Counted from the first letter of the stretch, positions 16,816-25,814 are shown. The stretch is 64,000 nt of DNA from Pseudomonas nitroreducens (GCF_024170165.1 NZ_JALJXP010000008.1:1-64000); one strand, 5' to 3'. Numbers and translations are program-made. Notes: generated by a model not told the origin, from the sequence alone.

Positions 16816-17958
16816 ATGGACAAGAAGAGCTTCATCAAGACGATGCGCAGCTGGGAAAACGGCTCCATCACGCGGCGCGATTTCCTCGGCAGGACCGGCC
16901 TCGGGCTGGCGATGGCGGTGGTCGCCGCCAACACGCCCGGCCTGCTGAGCGGCAAGGCCTACGCGGCCGAGGGCAGCAACATCGGTGACCGCCTCGCGCT
17001 CGCCACCTGGCCGAACTACCACAGCCAGGAAAACTTCGACGCCTTCGCCAAGGCCACCGGCGCGCGGGTGCAGATGAACGTGTTCGGCTCCAACGAAGAG
17101 ATGCTCGCCAAGCTGCAGGCCGGCGGCAGTGGCTGGGACGTCTTCGTGCCGACCAACTACACCATCAGCACCTACGTGCAGCTCGGCCTGATCGAACCGC
17201 TGGATCTGTCGCGCATCCCCAACTTCGACCCCAAGGCCTTCGAGGAACGCTTCATGGCCCAGGGCACGGTGGACGGCAAGGTCTATGCGGTGCCGAAGAA
17301 CTGGGGCACCACCGGCATCGTCTACGACGCCAGCCGCGTGAAGGGCAGCCCGGACTCCTGGAAGCAGTTCTGGGACCTGACCCTGACCAGCGCCTCGGGC
17401 CGCACCATCGTCCACGACTACCAGCTCACCGCCATCGGCAACGCGCTGAAGTACCATGGCTATAGCTTCAACTCGCTGGACCCCAAGGAGCTGGCCGAAG
17501 CCGAGAAGCTGCTGATCCAGGCCAAGCCGCACCTGTTCGCGATCAACTCCGACATCCAGCCCTCGCTGCGCAACGGCGACGCCTGGATGGCCATGGCCTG
17601 GACCGGCGACGCCTCGCAGCTGCACCGCGACAACCCGGACATGACCTTCGTGCTGGGCAAGGAAGGCGGCGAAATCTGGAGCGACTTCTTCGCCATTCCC
17701 AAGAGTGCCGAGCACCGCGACGCCGCCTACGCGTTCATCAACTACCTGCTCGACCCGCAGCACAACAAGCTGGAGGTGCTCTCCCACGGTTACCCGAGCG
17801 GGGACAAGCGCGTCGATGCGCTGCTCTCCAAGGAGATGCTCGACGACCCGATCATGTACCCCGCGGCCGAGCGCCTGTCGCCGCTGGAGTTCGGCGCCGC
17901 GGCGACCCTCACCAGCCCGGCGCGCGCCGAACTGATGGCGCGGTTCAAGGCCGCCTGA
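16816..17958 (+). CDS. polyamine-type ABC substrate-binding protein with Tat signal
   Basis: This 380-residue PotD/PotF-family periplasmic protein starts at ATG 16816 behind GGGGAG. It has a twin-arginine signal: T19-R20-R21-D-F-L-G, a hydrophobic stretch and an AYA cleavage site near residue 50. Most PotF-type proteins use Sec, but the Tat form is common in this subgroup. The mature part begins LALATWPNYHSQENFDAF, the lobe-1 strand of the family, and GSGWDVFVPTNYTIS is the polyamine-binding-type loop. A REP pair follows the stop, separating it from the permease genes. Confidence 0.92.
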   Translation: MDKKSFIKTMRSWENGSITRRDFLGRTGLGLAMAVVAANTPGLLSGKAYAAEGSNIGDRLALATWPNYHSQENFDAFAKATGARVQMNVFGSNEEMLAKLQAGGSGWDVFVPTNYTISTYVQLGLIEPLDLSRIPNFDPKAFEERFMAQGTVDGKVYAVPKNWGTTGIVYDASRVKGSPDSWKQFWDLTLTSASGRTIVHDYQLTAIGNALKYHGYSFNSLDPKELAEAEKLLIQAKPHLFAINSDIQPSLRNGDAWMAMAWTGDASQLHRDNPDMTFVLGKEGGEIWSDFFAIPKSAEHRDAAYAFINYLLDPQHNKLEVLSHGYPSGDKRVDALLSKEMLDDPIMYPAAERLSPLEFGAAATLTSPARAELMARFKAA

Positions 17959-17970
17959 CGGGTTCTTTTC

Positions 17971-18049
17971 GTAGGAGCGAGCTTGCTCGCGAACAAGTTC
18001 CCCGGTAGCTCGGAAGCTGGGCGGGTTCGCGAGCAAGCTCGCTCCTACA
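17971..18049. repeat. REP inverted pair inside the transporter operon
   Basis: GTAGGAGCGAGCTTGCTCGC and its reverse complement lie 13 bases after the binding-protein stop and 41 bases before the permease start. Such a hairpin between a binding-protein gene and its permeases can protect the upstream mRNA from 3' decay and lower permease expression, as described for E. coli malE-malF. Confidence 0.9.
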
Positions 18050-18090
18050 GGAGAGGGCCCTGAGCAACTCCTATGCGTAGGGAATCGAAC

Positions 18091-19002
18091 ATGAACATCG
18101 CTGTCAGCGCTCCGTTGCCGCAGACCCAGGCGACGCCCAGCGCCTCGCGCGCGAAAAGCCTCGGCCGGCGCGTCACGCTCCTGCTGCTGTTGCCGTCCAC
18201 CCTGTGGTTCCTGCTGCTGCTCCTGATGCCGCTGGTGATCATCCTGGTCTTCAGCTTCGGCGAGCGCAGCGCCGTGGGTGGCTACGGCGGCGGGCTGACG
18301 CTGGAGAACTACCTGAACCTCGGCTCCCGCGCCCAGGCCTTCTGGAACACCCTGACCCTGGCGCCGCTGGGCACCCTGGCGTGCCTGCTGGCGGCCTACC
18401 CGCTGGCGTACTTCCTGGCGGTGAAGGTGCGGCGCAACAAGTCGCTGCTGCTGACGTTGGTGATCGTGCCGTTCTGGACCAGCTTCCTGATCCGCACCTA
18501 CGCCTGGATCTTCCTGCTCAGCGGCCGCGGCATCCCGGCGCTGCTGGAAACCTTCGGGATCGCCGACGTGCGCCTGATCAACACGCCCTACGCGGTGCTG
18601 ATCGGCATCGTCTACGGCTACCTGCCGCTGATGGTGTTCCCCATCTACGTGACCCTGGAGAAGCTCGACAAGCGCCTGCTGGAAGCTTCCGGCGACCTGG
18701 GCGCGAGCGCCTTCGAGACGTTCCGCCGGATCACCCTGCCGCTCTCCGCGCCGGGGGTGATCACCGGGGTGATGCTGGTGTTCATCCTGCTCATGGGCGA
18801 GTTCCTGATCCCGGCGATCCTCGGCGGCGGCAAGGTGTTCTTCGTCGGCAATGCGCTGGTCGACCTGTTCCTGCAATCGCGCAACTGGGCGTTCGGCAGC
18901 GCGGTGGCGATGACCCTGGTGGCGATGATGCTGGTGATCATCGGCGTCTATCTGAAACTCGTGGCCCGCTACGGCGGCTCGCGCAACGACGGGGTGCTCT
19001 GA
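18091..19002 (+). CDS. polyamine-type ABC transporter permease (PotB-like)
   Basis: This 303-residue permease has a cytosolic N-terminus and six predicted transmembrane helices. The ATPase-coupling EAA loop reads LLEASGDLGASAFETFRRITLPLSAPGV. ATG 18091 is preferred over an in-frame ATG 18 bases upstream because a TAGGGA site lies eight to nine bases before it. It pairs with the next permease, whose start lies one base after this stop, so the two are translationally linked. Confidence 0.92.
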   Translation: MNIAVSAPLPQTQATPSASRAKSLGRRVTLLLLLPSTLWFLLLLLMPLVIILVFSFGERSAVGGYGGGLTLENYLNLGSRAQAFWNTLTLAPLGTLACLLAAYPLAYFLAVKVRRNKSLLLTLVIVPFWTSFLIRTYAWIFLLSGRGIPALLETFGIADVRLINTPYAVLIGIVYGYLPLMVFPIYVTLEKLDKRLLEASGDLGASAFETFRRITLPLSAPGVITGVMLVFILLMGEFLIPAILGGGKVFFVGNALVDLFLQSRNWAFGSAVAMTLVAMMLVIIGVYLKLVARYGGSRNDGVL

Positions 19003-19003
19003 C

Positions 19004-19822
19004 ATGTGGCTGCGCAGTTACTCCACCTCGGTCTACCTGTTTCTCTACGCGCCCATCGCGCTGATCATGCTCTTCGCCTTCAACGCAGGGCGCAGCGGGC
19101 TGAGCTTCCAGTGCTGCTCGGTGCAGTGGTTCGGCCGCGCCTTCGACAATCCGTTCATCATGGAAGCCCTGGGCAACAGCGCGCTGATCGCCCTCTGCTC
19201 GGCGCTCATCGCCACCCTGTTCGGCACCCTCGCAGTGTTCGGCCTGCAGCGCGTCGGCAAGCGCGTGCGCCTGCTGTTCGACGCGCTGACCTACTGCGCG
19301 ATCATCGTGCCGGGGATCGTCATCGGCATCGCCACGCTGATCGCCTTCATCACCCTGTTCGATGTGCTCAACCCGCTGCTGGCTTTGCTGGACATCGGCC
19401 TGCCGAAACTCAACATGGGCTTCGGCACGGTGGTGGCGGCGCACTCGCTGTTCACCATGGCGCTGGTGATGGTGATCGTCCGCACCCGCGTCGAGGCCAT
19501 GGACAAGTCGCTGCTGGAAGCCTCCGCCGACCTCTACGCCCCGCCCCTGGACACCTTCTGGCGGGTGACCCTGCCGCAGATCGCCCCGGCCATCCTCGCC
19601 GGCTTCCTGCTGGCGTTCACCTTCAGCTTCGACGATTTCATCATCGCCTTCTTCGTCGCAGGCTCCGAGACCACGCTGCCGATCTACATCTTCTCGTCGA
19701 TTCGCCGGGGCATCACGCCGGAGATCAACGCCATCTCCACGGTGATCATCTGCGCCTCGCTGGCGCTGCTGTTCACCTCCCGCTACCTGCAGAACCGCCG
19801 CACCGGCGTTCAGGCCGCCTGA
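19004..19822 (+). CDS. polyamine-type ABC transporter permease (PotC-like)
   Basis: This 272-residue permease has six predicted helices and the EAA loop LLEASADLYAPPLDTFWRVTLPQIAPAI. The helix after it contains FTFSFDDFIIAFFVAG, characteristic of PotC/PotI. It follows the first permease with a one-base gap and precedes the aldehyde dehydrogenase by 25 bases. Confidence 0.92.
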   Translation: MWLRSYSTSVYLFLYAPIALIMLFAFNAGRSGLSFQCCSVQWFGRAFDNPFIMEALGNSALIALCSALIATLFGTLAVFGLQRVGKRVRLLFDALTYCAIIVPGIVIGIATLIAFITLFDVLNPLLALLDIGLPKLNMGFGTVVAAHSLFTMALVMVIVRTRVEAMDKSLLEASADLYAPPLDTFWRVTLPQIAPAILAGFLLAFTFSFDDFIIAFFVAGSETTLPIYIFSSIRRGITPEINAISTVIICASLALLFTSRYLQNRRTGVQAA

Positions 19823-19847
19823 GGGCCGCCTTCAAGGAGACTCGAGG

Positions 19848-21323
19848 ATGCGCGACCAGCTCTACATCAACGGGCAGTGGGTCAGGCCGGACCTGGGCGG
19901 CCGCTTCACCAGCTTCGACCCGGCCACCGGGCAGCCTCTGCAGGAAGTCCCGGCGGCCACCGAGGAAGACGTCGACCATGCCGTGCGCGCAGCACGTACC
20001 GCGTTCAATCGCGGCTGGGGGCAGAGCCGTGGCAGCGAGCGCGCCGAATGGCTGGAGGCGCTGGCCGAGGAGCTTGCGCGCAACCAGGATTCACTGGCCG
20101 AACTGGAGGTACGCGACAACGGCAAGCCGTTGCCCGAGGCGCAGTGGGACGTGGCCGACGCCATCGGCTGCTTCCGCTACTACGCCGGGCTGGCGCGGGA
20201 ACTGGACGAGCGCCAGGACCGGATTCTGCCGCTGCCCGACGAGCGCTTCCGCTGCCGCATCCGCCAGGAGCCGGTGGGCGTGGCGGGGCAGATCATTCCC
20301 TGGAACTACCCGCTGCTGATGGCCGCGTGGAAGGTCGCACCGGCCCTGGCGGCGGGCGCCACCTGCGTGCTCAAGCCGTCCGAGCTGACGCCGCTGAGCG
20401 CCCTCGAACTGGCCGCCGCGGCAGACGCCGTGGGCCTGCCGGCAGGCGTGCTCAACGTGTTGCCGGGCCTCGGCGCGGAGGCCGGCGGGCCACTGAGCCA
20501 GCATCCGGGCGTGGACAAGCTGGCCTTCACCGGCAGCGTGCCGACCGGCTCGCGGATCATGTCGGCGGCGGCCCAGGACATCAAGAACGTCAGCCTGGAG
20601 CTGGGCGGCAAGTCGGCCTTCATCGTCTTCGATGACAGCGATGTCGAGGCGGCGGTGGAGTGGATCCTGTTCGGCATCTTCTGGAACCAGGGCCAGGTGT
20701 GCAGCGCCACCTCGCGCCTGCTGGTGCAGGAGGGCATCGCCCCGCGGCTGATCGAGCGGCTGGTGGAAGCGACCCGCGCCATCACCATCGGCAACGGTCT
20801 CAAGCCGGGCGTGCTGCTCGGCCCGCTGGTGAGCCAGGGGCAGCACGAGAAGGTGCTCGGTTTCATCGACAAGGGCCGCTCTGGCGGTGCTCGGCTGCTC
20901 ACCGGCGGCAAGCGCCCGGCGGGGCTGGAGGCGGGCTGGTTCCTGGAGCCGGCGATTTTCGACGAGCCGGCCGAGGACGCGCTGATCTGGCGCGAGGAAA
21001 TCTTCGGCCCGGTGCTCTGCGTGAAGCGCTTCAAGACCGAAGCCGAGGCCCTGCGCCTGGCCAACGACAGCCGCTTCGGCCTGGCTGGCGCGGTGATGTC
21101 GGGCGACCCGCAGCGCGCCGCGCGGGTCGCCGACGGGCTGCGTGCGGGGATCGTCTGGGTCAACTGTTCGCAGCCCACCTTCACCCAGGCGCCCTGGGGC
21201 GGCATGAAGCACAGCGGCATCGGCCGCGAGCTGGGCGTGTGGGGGCTGGAGAACTACCTGGAGGTGAAGCAGGTGACCGAGTACCTCTCGGATCAGCCTT
21301 GGGGGTGGTATCTGAAGGGCTGA
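19848..21323 (+). CDS. NAD-dependent aldehyde dehydrogenase (aminoaldehyde/betaine-aldehyde type)
   Basis: This 491-residue ALDH has catalytic Cys285 (NQGQVCSATSR), general base Glu251 (LELGGKSA) and Asn154 (PWNYPL). The family resemblance is to betaine aldehyde and 4-aminobutyraldehyde dehydrogenases. Being last in a polyamine transporter operon, it probably oxidises an aminoaldehyde made from the imported amine by an oxidase or transaminase encoded elsewhere. The ribosome site is AAGGAG. No terminator is seen, but three repeat palindromes follow the stop. Confidence 0.9.
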   Translation: MRDQLYINGQWVRPDLGGRFTSFDPATGQPLQEVPAATEEDVDHAVRAARTAFNRGWGQSRGSERAEWLEALAEELARNQDSLAELEVRDNGKPLPEAQWDVADAIGCFRYYAGLARELDERQDRILPLPDERFRCRIRQEPVGVAGQIIPWNYPLLMAAWKVAPALAAGATCVLKPSELTPLSALELAAAADAVGLPAGVLNVLPGLGAEAGGPLSQHPGVDKLAFTGSVPTGSRIMSAAAQDIKNVSLELGGKSAFIVFDDSDVEAAVEWILFGIFWNQGQVCSATSRLLVQEGIAPRLIERLVEATRAITIGNGLKPGVLLGPLVSQGQHEKVLGFIDKGRSGGARLLTGGKRPAGLEAGWFLEPAIFDEPAEDALIWREEIFGPVLCVKRFKTEAEALRLANDSRFGLAGAVMSGDPQRAARVADGLRAGIVWVNCSQPTFTQAPWGGMKHSGIGRELGVWGLENYLEVKQVTEYLSDQPWGWYLKG

Positions 21324-21352
21324 TGGTTTCCCTGGAAAATTCTCCCCCGAGC

Positions 21353-21379
21353 TCTCCCTCTCCCTGAAGGGAGAAGGGA
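21353..21379. repeat. CTCTCCCT/AGGGAGA palindromic unit
   Basis: CCTCTCCCTGAAGGGAGAAG lies 30 bases after the aldehyde dehydrogenase stop. It is a single unit of the CCCTCTCCC family seen in longer form at 56843-57000 and 59155-59276. Confidence 0.6.
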
Positions 21380-21428
21380 CCGTTCGGAGTGCTCGGATGC
21401 TCCTGATTCAGCCTGCTATCACAGGCTC

Positions 21429-21504
21429 GTAGGGCGCATAACGCGTCAGCGTTATCCGCCGTCGTGGCAATGGCGGATAACCCGTTCCGGGTTATGCGCC
21501 CTAC
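21429..21504. repeat. second-family palindromic repeat (TAGGGCGCATAACGCG)
   Basis: This is a copy of the 78-bp element at 15373-15450, with GTAGGGCGCATAACGCGTCA on the left and GGGTTATGCGCCCTAC on the right. It lies between the polyamine operon and the convergent VOC gene. Confidence 0.88.
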
Positions 21505-21532
21505 GTACTGGTACCTGAAGTAGCGGCGTCAC

Positions 21533-21618
21533 TGTAGGAGCGAGCTTGCTCGCGAACGAAGGTTGGCCAGGAACAGGGTGCGGCCGGGAGCTCCTTCGCG
21601 AGCAAGCTCGCTCCTACA
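21533..21618. repeat. REP inverted pair
   Basis: TGTAGGAGCGAGCTTGCTCG and its reverse complement enclose about 40 bases. It sits 25 bases from the stop of the minus-strand VOC gene. Bases 21324-21642 hold only this and the two other repeat units. Confidence 0.9.
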
Positions 21619-21642
21619 AAAAGCCCAAGTGCGGCGCGCCAC

Positions 21643-22011
21643 TCAATCGAGGTTATGCCCGATCCGCCAGAGCACGCCGCTCGGGTCGTGCAGGGTGAAG
21701 TCGCGCATCTTCCACGGCTGGTCTTCCGGCGTCCCGAGGCGCACGCCGTAGCGCTCGGCGAGGCCGGCGTCGCGGACCTTCGCGTACCAGGCGTCGGCGT
21801 CCTCCACCAGCAGGTGCAGCATCAGGTTCTCGGCGAATTCCCTGACGTAGTAGTTCTGCAGCAGGAAGGCGCAGTGGTCGCCATGGTGGAAGTAGGCGAG
21901 CTCTTCGGAGTTCCACGGCGAGAGGAATCCCAGGTCCTTGTAGAACTGCTGGGACAGCGCGAAATCGCGGGCGGGGACGAAGACTTTCAATTCAACGCTG
22001 GCAGTGCTCAT
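21643..22011 (-). CDS. VOC/glyoxalase family protein
   Basis: This 122-residue single-domain protein starts MSTASVELKVFVPARDF with a strong AGGAAGG site. It has the two VOC modules, ending in FTLHDPSGVLWRIGHNLD where the final Glu-type metal ligand position appears replaced (LWRIGHN). Bleomycin-resistance-like proteins share this layout. The ligand or substrate is unknown. A TTG two codons upstream is not needed. Confidence 0.83.
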   Translation of the reverse strand: MSTASVELKVFVPARDFALSQQFYKDLGFLSPWNSEELAYFHHGDHCAFLLQNYYVREFAENLMLHLLVEDADAWYAKVRDAGLAERYGVRLGTPEDQPWKMRDFTLHDPSGVLWRIGHNLD

Positions 22012-22100
22012 GGGCAACCTTCCTGGTTAATACGTGAGCAGGCTTTTTCGACGGCAAGGGAGCAGGCCGCCTCTGGCGGGCGGCTGGCCGCGAGTCTAAC

Positions 22101-22706
22101 TCAGAGCTGGCGCTGCATGTAACGACTGCCGGCGACGCCGGGCAGGGTCGAGGCGCGCTCCAGCTGCACGCAAAAGCCCAGCCGCTCGTAGAGCGCCTGG
22201 GCCTTGGGGTTGGCGGTGGAGACATCCAGTGCGGCCATGGGCAGGCCGCTGCTGCGGCCGATCTGCAGGAAGTGGTCGATCAGCTGGCTGCCCAGGCCTT
22301 CGCCGCGCAGCGTCGGCGTGACGCCCAGGTGCGCGAGGTACAGGGTCTTGCGTGGCGGCGGGCAGATGATCTTTTCCAGCTGCAGGCCGCGACGGATCAC
22401 CCCCGCCGAGCCCAGGCCGAAGTAGCCGAAAATCTGCCGTGTCGCCGCGAGCATGTAGCTCAGGTTCACCTCGCCGCCGAACACCGTGCCGGCCGCCACC
22501 ACCTGGCCGTCCTGCTCGCCGACCCAGTGCTGGCGCCAGCCGAACTGCCCGCCACCCTGGAGGAAGGCGTAGCGCAGGAAGTCCTCGGCGCTGTTGCGCC
22601 CGGGGCGGGCGAAGGCGTAGTCGAAGGCGTCCGGGCCGGAGCTGTAGATCAGCGGAACGGCGGCGTCGACATCAGCGGGGCGGGCGCGGCGGAAGGTCAG
22701 CGGCAT
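22101..22706 (-). CDS. GNAT family N-acetyltransferase
   Basis: This 201-residue protein begins MPLTFRRARPADVDAAVPLI. It has the acetyl-CoA pocket strand LYLAHLGVTPTLRGEGLGSQL (R/Q-x-x-G-x-G/A variant R-G-E-G-L-G) and the C-terminal NPKAQALYERLGF motif of GNAT enzymes. The substrate cannot be predicted. It stands alone between the VOC gene and the flavoprotein gene. Confidence 0.88.
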   Translation of the reverse strand: MPLTFRRARPADVDAAVPLIYSSGPDAFDYAFARPGRNSAEDFLRYAFLQGGGQFGWRQHWVGEQDGQVVAAGTVFGGEVNLSYMLAATRQIFGYFGLGSAGVIRRGLQLEKIICPPPRKTLYLAHLGVTPTLRGEGLGSQLIDHFLQIGRSSGLPMAALDVSTANPKAQALYERLGFCVQLERASTLPGVAGSRYMQRQL

Positions 22707-22765
22707 GCAGGCGACTCCTGAGTGGGAGTCGGCAATCTAGCACCATGGTTCCAGAAAAGCAGTGG

Positions 22766-24007
22766 TCAGCCTTGCGCTTGCAGCCACTGCAATGCGCCGA
22801 GCCCGGCTGCGCGACCGCTGGCGAAGCAGGCGGTGAGCAGGTAGCCGCCGGTGGGGGCTTCCCAGTCGAGCATCTCGCCGGCGCAGAACACGCCCGGCAG
22901 CGCCTTGAGCATCAGCTGCGCGTCCAGCGCCTCGAAGGTCACGCCGCCGGCGCTGCTGATGGCTTCGTCCAGCGGGCGGGGGCGCACCACGGTCAGCGGC
23001 AGTGCCTTGATCAGCTGGGCGAGGCGCTGCGGGTCGGCGTAGTCGGCGGCTGTGGACAACTCGCGCAACAGCCCGGCGCGCACGCCGTCCAGCCCGAGAC
23101 GACCGCGCAGGTGGTTGGCCATGGACTTGGAGCCGCGCGGCTGGGCCACGGCCTTGGCGACCTGCTCCAGGCTGCGGTTGGGCAGCAGGTCCAGGTGCAC
23201 GGTGGCGCTGCCACTCTGTGCGATGCGTTCGCGGATGCCGGCGGACAGTGCATAGACCAGGCTGCCCTCGATGCCGCCGGCGGTGACCACGAATTCGCCC
23301 TGGCGCGGCGTGCCGCCGTCCAGCGAGAGCGCCACCGGTTTGACCGGCACTCCGGCGAACTTGTCGCGGAAGAACTCGCTCCAGCCGGCCACCTCGAAGC
23401 CGCAGTTGGCCGGGCGCAACGGCGAGACATCCACCGCGCGGTCGGTCAGCAGCGGTACCCAGGCGCCGTCCGAACCCAGGCGTTGCCAGCTGCCGCCGCC
23501 GAGGGCCAGTACGGTGGCGTCGGCGTTCAGGCGGCGCTGGCCTTCCGGCCCTTCGATCAGCAGCGCGCCATTGGCGTCCCAGCCCAGCCAGCGGTGGCGG
23601 GTGTGGATAACTACGCCGGATTCGCGCAGGCGCTTGAGCCAGGCGCGCAGCAGCGGCGCGGCCTTCATGTCGGTGGGGAAGACGCGGCCGGAGCTGCCGA
23701 CGAAGGTCTCGATGCCGAGCTCGTGAATCCACGTGCACAAGGCCTGGTTGTCGAAGGCGTCGATCAGTGGCGCGAGGGTCTGTGCACGCTGGCCGTAGCG
23801 CGACAGGAACGGCTCGCGCGCCTCGGAGTGGGTGATGTTCATGCCGCCGACGCCGGCCAGCAGGAACTTGCGCCCGACCGAGGGCATGGCGTCGAACAGC
23901 TCCACCTTTACGCCGGCGCTGGCCAGGACTTCGGCCGCCATCAGGCCGGCAGGACCGCCGCCGATGACGAGGGCGGTACGGGAAGCGAGCGGGCGGGAAT
24001 CGGTCAT
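22766..24007 (-). CDS. HI0933/BaiN-type flavoprotein (NAD(P)/FAD-dependent oxidoreductase)
   Basis: This 413-residue protein has an N-terminal Rossmann dinucleotide motif VIGGGPAGLMAAE and an FAD-binding C-terminus GVFCAGEMLDWEAPTGGYLL. Both are signatures of the HI0933/YhiN family, whose members include bile-acid-type reductases and proteins of unknown role. GRKFLLAGVGGMNITHSE near residue 50 is the family's second conserved block. A longer frame starts 60 bases upstream, but 24007 gives the usual start. Physiological substrate unknown. Confidence 0.88.
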   Translation of the reverse strand: MTDSRPLASRTALVIGGGPAGLMAAEVLASAGVKVELFDAMPSVGRKFLLAGVGGMNITHSEAREPFLSRYGQRAQTLAPLIDAFDNQALCTWIHELGIETFVGSSGRVFPTDMKAAPLLRAWLKRLRESGVVIHTRHRWLGWDANGALLIEGPEGQRRLNADATVLALGGGSWQRLGSDGAWVPLLTDRAVDVSPLRPANCGFEVAGWSEFFRDKFAGVPVKPVALSLDGGTPRQGEFVVTAGGIEGSLVYALSAGIRERIAQSGSATVHLDLLPNRSLEQVAKAVAQPRGSKSMANHLRGRLGLDGVRAGLLRELSTAADYADPQRLAQLIKALPLTVVRPRPLDEAISSAGGVTFEALDAQLMLKALPGVFCAGEMLDWEAPTGGYLLTACFASGRAAGLGALQWLQAQG

Positions 24008-24316
24008 GCAGAAGGCCAGGCGAAGGAGGGCGGGAAGGGGCGCAATTCTAGCGCAGCGCTGCTCCACGGCGGTTGCTCATTTTTCGCTCAGTACCCGCAA
24101 AGGCTTGCGCCGTGGGCGCGCCAGCGGTTTCCCCGCAGCTTATCCACAGGCCGCTCCACAGTTGTCGTGGAAAAGGCCAGCGGTCGGTCGAGGCGCTCCG
24201 CCGCTTGAAGGGCGGGTGTTACGAGAATTCCTACAGGGGATCGGGATTGCGCCGATGTTGGCACTTTTGTGAATCCATCAGCATGCGGGCCTCTTGCAAC
24301 CTTGGTCCGACTGTCG
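24008..24316. other. 309-base divergent intergenic region, no feature recognised
   Basis: This gap separates the flavoprotein gene from the 166-residue hypothetical gene and must hold both promoters. It contains a TTATCCACAG DnaA-box-like match near 24139, which alone is not evidence of an origin. I see no repeat, terminator or RNA gene here. Confidence 0.6.
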
Positions 24317-24817
24317 ATGAAAGTCCGTGATTACCTTCGCTCCCACGAGGCCCACCTATGGGTGGAGGGCAGCGACACCCGCGTCCGGGTGAATGGCCTC
24401 GATATTGTCATCCGCAGCCTCCCCAGCGAGGAGATCCGCGCCCTGCTCAACGAGGCGACGGCACATATGGTGGTGCGACTGAACAAGAACCTGCAGGGTT
24501 CGAAGGTGAAGTTCGAACAGCGTGTGCTCGAGTTGCTGTCGATACAGATCGCGCTGCACAACCTCTACGTGTTCACCAACTGGAGCCGCCTGTTGCCGCG
24601 CTATCTTCAGTTCGCCGGGCCGCTGCGCGCCCAGGAGCTGCTGCAGCACCACGTTCCCGAGCAGGTGATGCGCTTCTGCGAGAAGCACTACGAGGCGGAA
24701 GCCCGCCCGCGAGCGGCGGCGCTTCTGAATTTCTCCGCGCAGGAGCTGGCGCGCTGGGAACAGCAACGCCTGCCGATACGAATGGACACCAACAACTCGC
24801 GTTACCGCTCCAGCTGA
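24317..24817 (+). CDS. hypothetical protein, 166 residues
   Basis: I do not recognise this family. ATG 24317 begins MKVRDYLRSHEAHLWVEG. The protein is soluble and mostly helical, with a Leu-rich central region (VLELLSIQIALHNLYVFTNW) and a basic, Arg-rich C-terminus. There is no signal peptide, metal motif or clear fold signature. A 16-residue longer form starting at 24269 is possible because the site before 24317 is weak. Its last 16 bases overlap the end of the convergent deacetylase gene. Confidence 0.65.
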   Translation: MKVRDYLRSHEAHLWVEGSDTRVRVNGLDIVIRSLPSEEIRALLNEATAHMVVRLNKNLQGSKVKFEQRVLELLSIQIALHNLYVFTNWSRLLPRYLQFAGPLRAQELLQHHVPEQVMRFCEKHYEAEARPRAAALLNFSAQELARWEQQRLPIRMDTNNSRYRSS

Positions 24818-25725
24818 AACTCGCGCGCTACCCGCGCGGCGCTGTGGTGCAGGATGCCGTGACGCCGGGCCAGCGCGTGGCGGTCCTTGTCGTAGCCACC
24901 GCCGATCACACCCACCACCGGGATGTCGCCGGACAGGCAGCGGCGGATGACGTGTTCGTCGCGCGCCGCCAGTCCCGCGTCGGTGAGTTGCAGATAGCCC
25001 AGGGCATCGTCCTTGTGCACGTCCACGCCGGCGTCGTAGAGCACGATGTCCGGTTGATACAGGGGTAGCAGGTAGTCCAGCGCCTCCTGTACCACCTTCA
25101 GGTACTCCGCGTCCCCCAGGTGCAGCGGCAGGGGAATGTCCCAGTCGCTCTGCGCCTTGCGCGCAGGGAAGTTCTTCTCGCAGTGCAAGGACACCGTCAC
25201 TGCATCCGGCACGTTTTCCAGGATACGCGCGGTGCCGTCGCCCTGGTGCACGTCGCAGTCGAAGATCAGCACACGGTTGGCCTTGCCGCTTTCCAGCAGG
25301 TACAGGCTGATCACCGCCAGGTCGTTGAAGATGCAGAAGCCCGAGGCATGGTCGTGGTGCGCGTGATGCGTGCCGCCGGCGAGATGGCAGGCCAGGCCGT
25401 GTTTGAGCGCCAGCTCCGCGCTGAGCAGCGAGCCGCCCACCGCACGCACCGTTCGCCGTGCCAGCGCTTGTGTCCAGGGCAGGCCCAGGCGGCGCAGTTC
25501 CTCGCGGCTCATCTCGCCGCTGCAATAGCGCTCGATGTAGTCGCGGTCGTGGGCCAGGGCGAGGATGTCCGGTGGGCAGAGTTCCGGACGCAGCAACTGT
25601 TCGTCCCTGACCAGCGCGCTGTCCACCAGGTGGTCGCGCAGCAGGCGGAATTTCTCCATGGGGAAGCGATGGTTGTCCGGGAAGGGCGGACTGTAGTCGT
25701 CGTGGTAGACCAGGGGCAGCGGCAT
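24802..25725 (-). CDS. histone-deacetylase-superfamily amidohydrolase
   Basis: This 307-residue protein has the zinc-site signatures of the class II/acetoin-utilisation branch: GGTHHAHHDHASGFCIFND (proton-relay His pair), FDCDVHQGDGT (zinc Asp and His) and YDAGVDVHKDDALG (second zinc Asp). Bacterial members deacetylate acetylpolyamines, acetoin-related compounds or protein lysines. The gene lies three kb from a polyamine operon but is not linked to it. Start 25725 gives the family N-terminus MPLPLVYHDDYSPPFPDNHRF. Its 3' end overlaps the opposing hypothetical gene by 16 bases. Confidence 0.9.
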   Translation of the reverse strand: MPLPLVYHDDYSPPFPDNHRFPMEKFRLLRDHLVDSALVRDEQLLRPELCPPDILALAHDRDYIERYCSGEMSREELRRLGLPWTQALARRTVRAVGGSLLSAELALKHGLACHLAGGTHHAHHDHASGFCIFNDLAVISLYLLESGKANRVLIFDCDVHQGDGTARILENVPDAVTVSLHCEKNFPARKAQSDWDIPLPLHLGDAEYLKVVQEALDYLLPLYQPDIVLYDAGVDVHKDDALGYLQLTDAGLAARDEHVIRRCLSGDIPVVGVIGGGYDKDRHALARRHGILHHSAARVAREFQLER

Positions 25726-25782
25726 GGCGTCGGCGGATCGGGAATGTGCTGCACAGGGTACGTCGGCGCAGCGCGCAGACGA

Positions 25783-25807
25783 AAGGGCCGGCATTGCGCC
25801 GGCCCTT
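25783..25807 (-). terminator. probable intrinsic terminator of the MFS gene
   Basis: A 10-bp stem AAGGGCCGGC / GCCGGCCCTT with an ATTGC loop lies just after the MFS stop. On the minus strand it is followed by TTTCGTCT, a short U tract, so efficiency may be moderate. Confidence 0.6.
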
Positions 25808-25814
25808 GCCGTTA

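Noticed and set aside
16792-19005. A 737-codon minus-strand frame across the polyamine binding protein and permease genes
   Set aside because: It is Gln/His/Arg-rich low-complexity translation of the complementary strand and crosses a REP hairpin.
24130-24160. TTATCCACAG match considered as a replication-origin DnaA box
   Set aside because: A single match without neighbouring boxes, dnaA/dnaN genes or an AT-rich unwinding region is not evidence of an origin.
24254-24275. TTGGCAC sequence upstream of the hypothetical gene considered as a sigma-54 promoter
   Set aside because: The -12 GC element is not at the required spacing after the GG of TTGGCAC.
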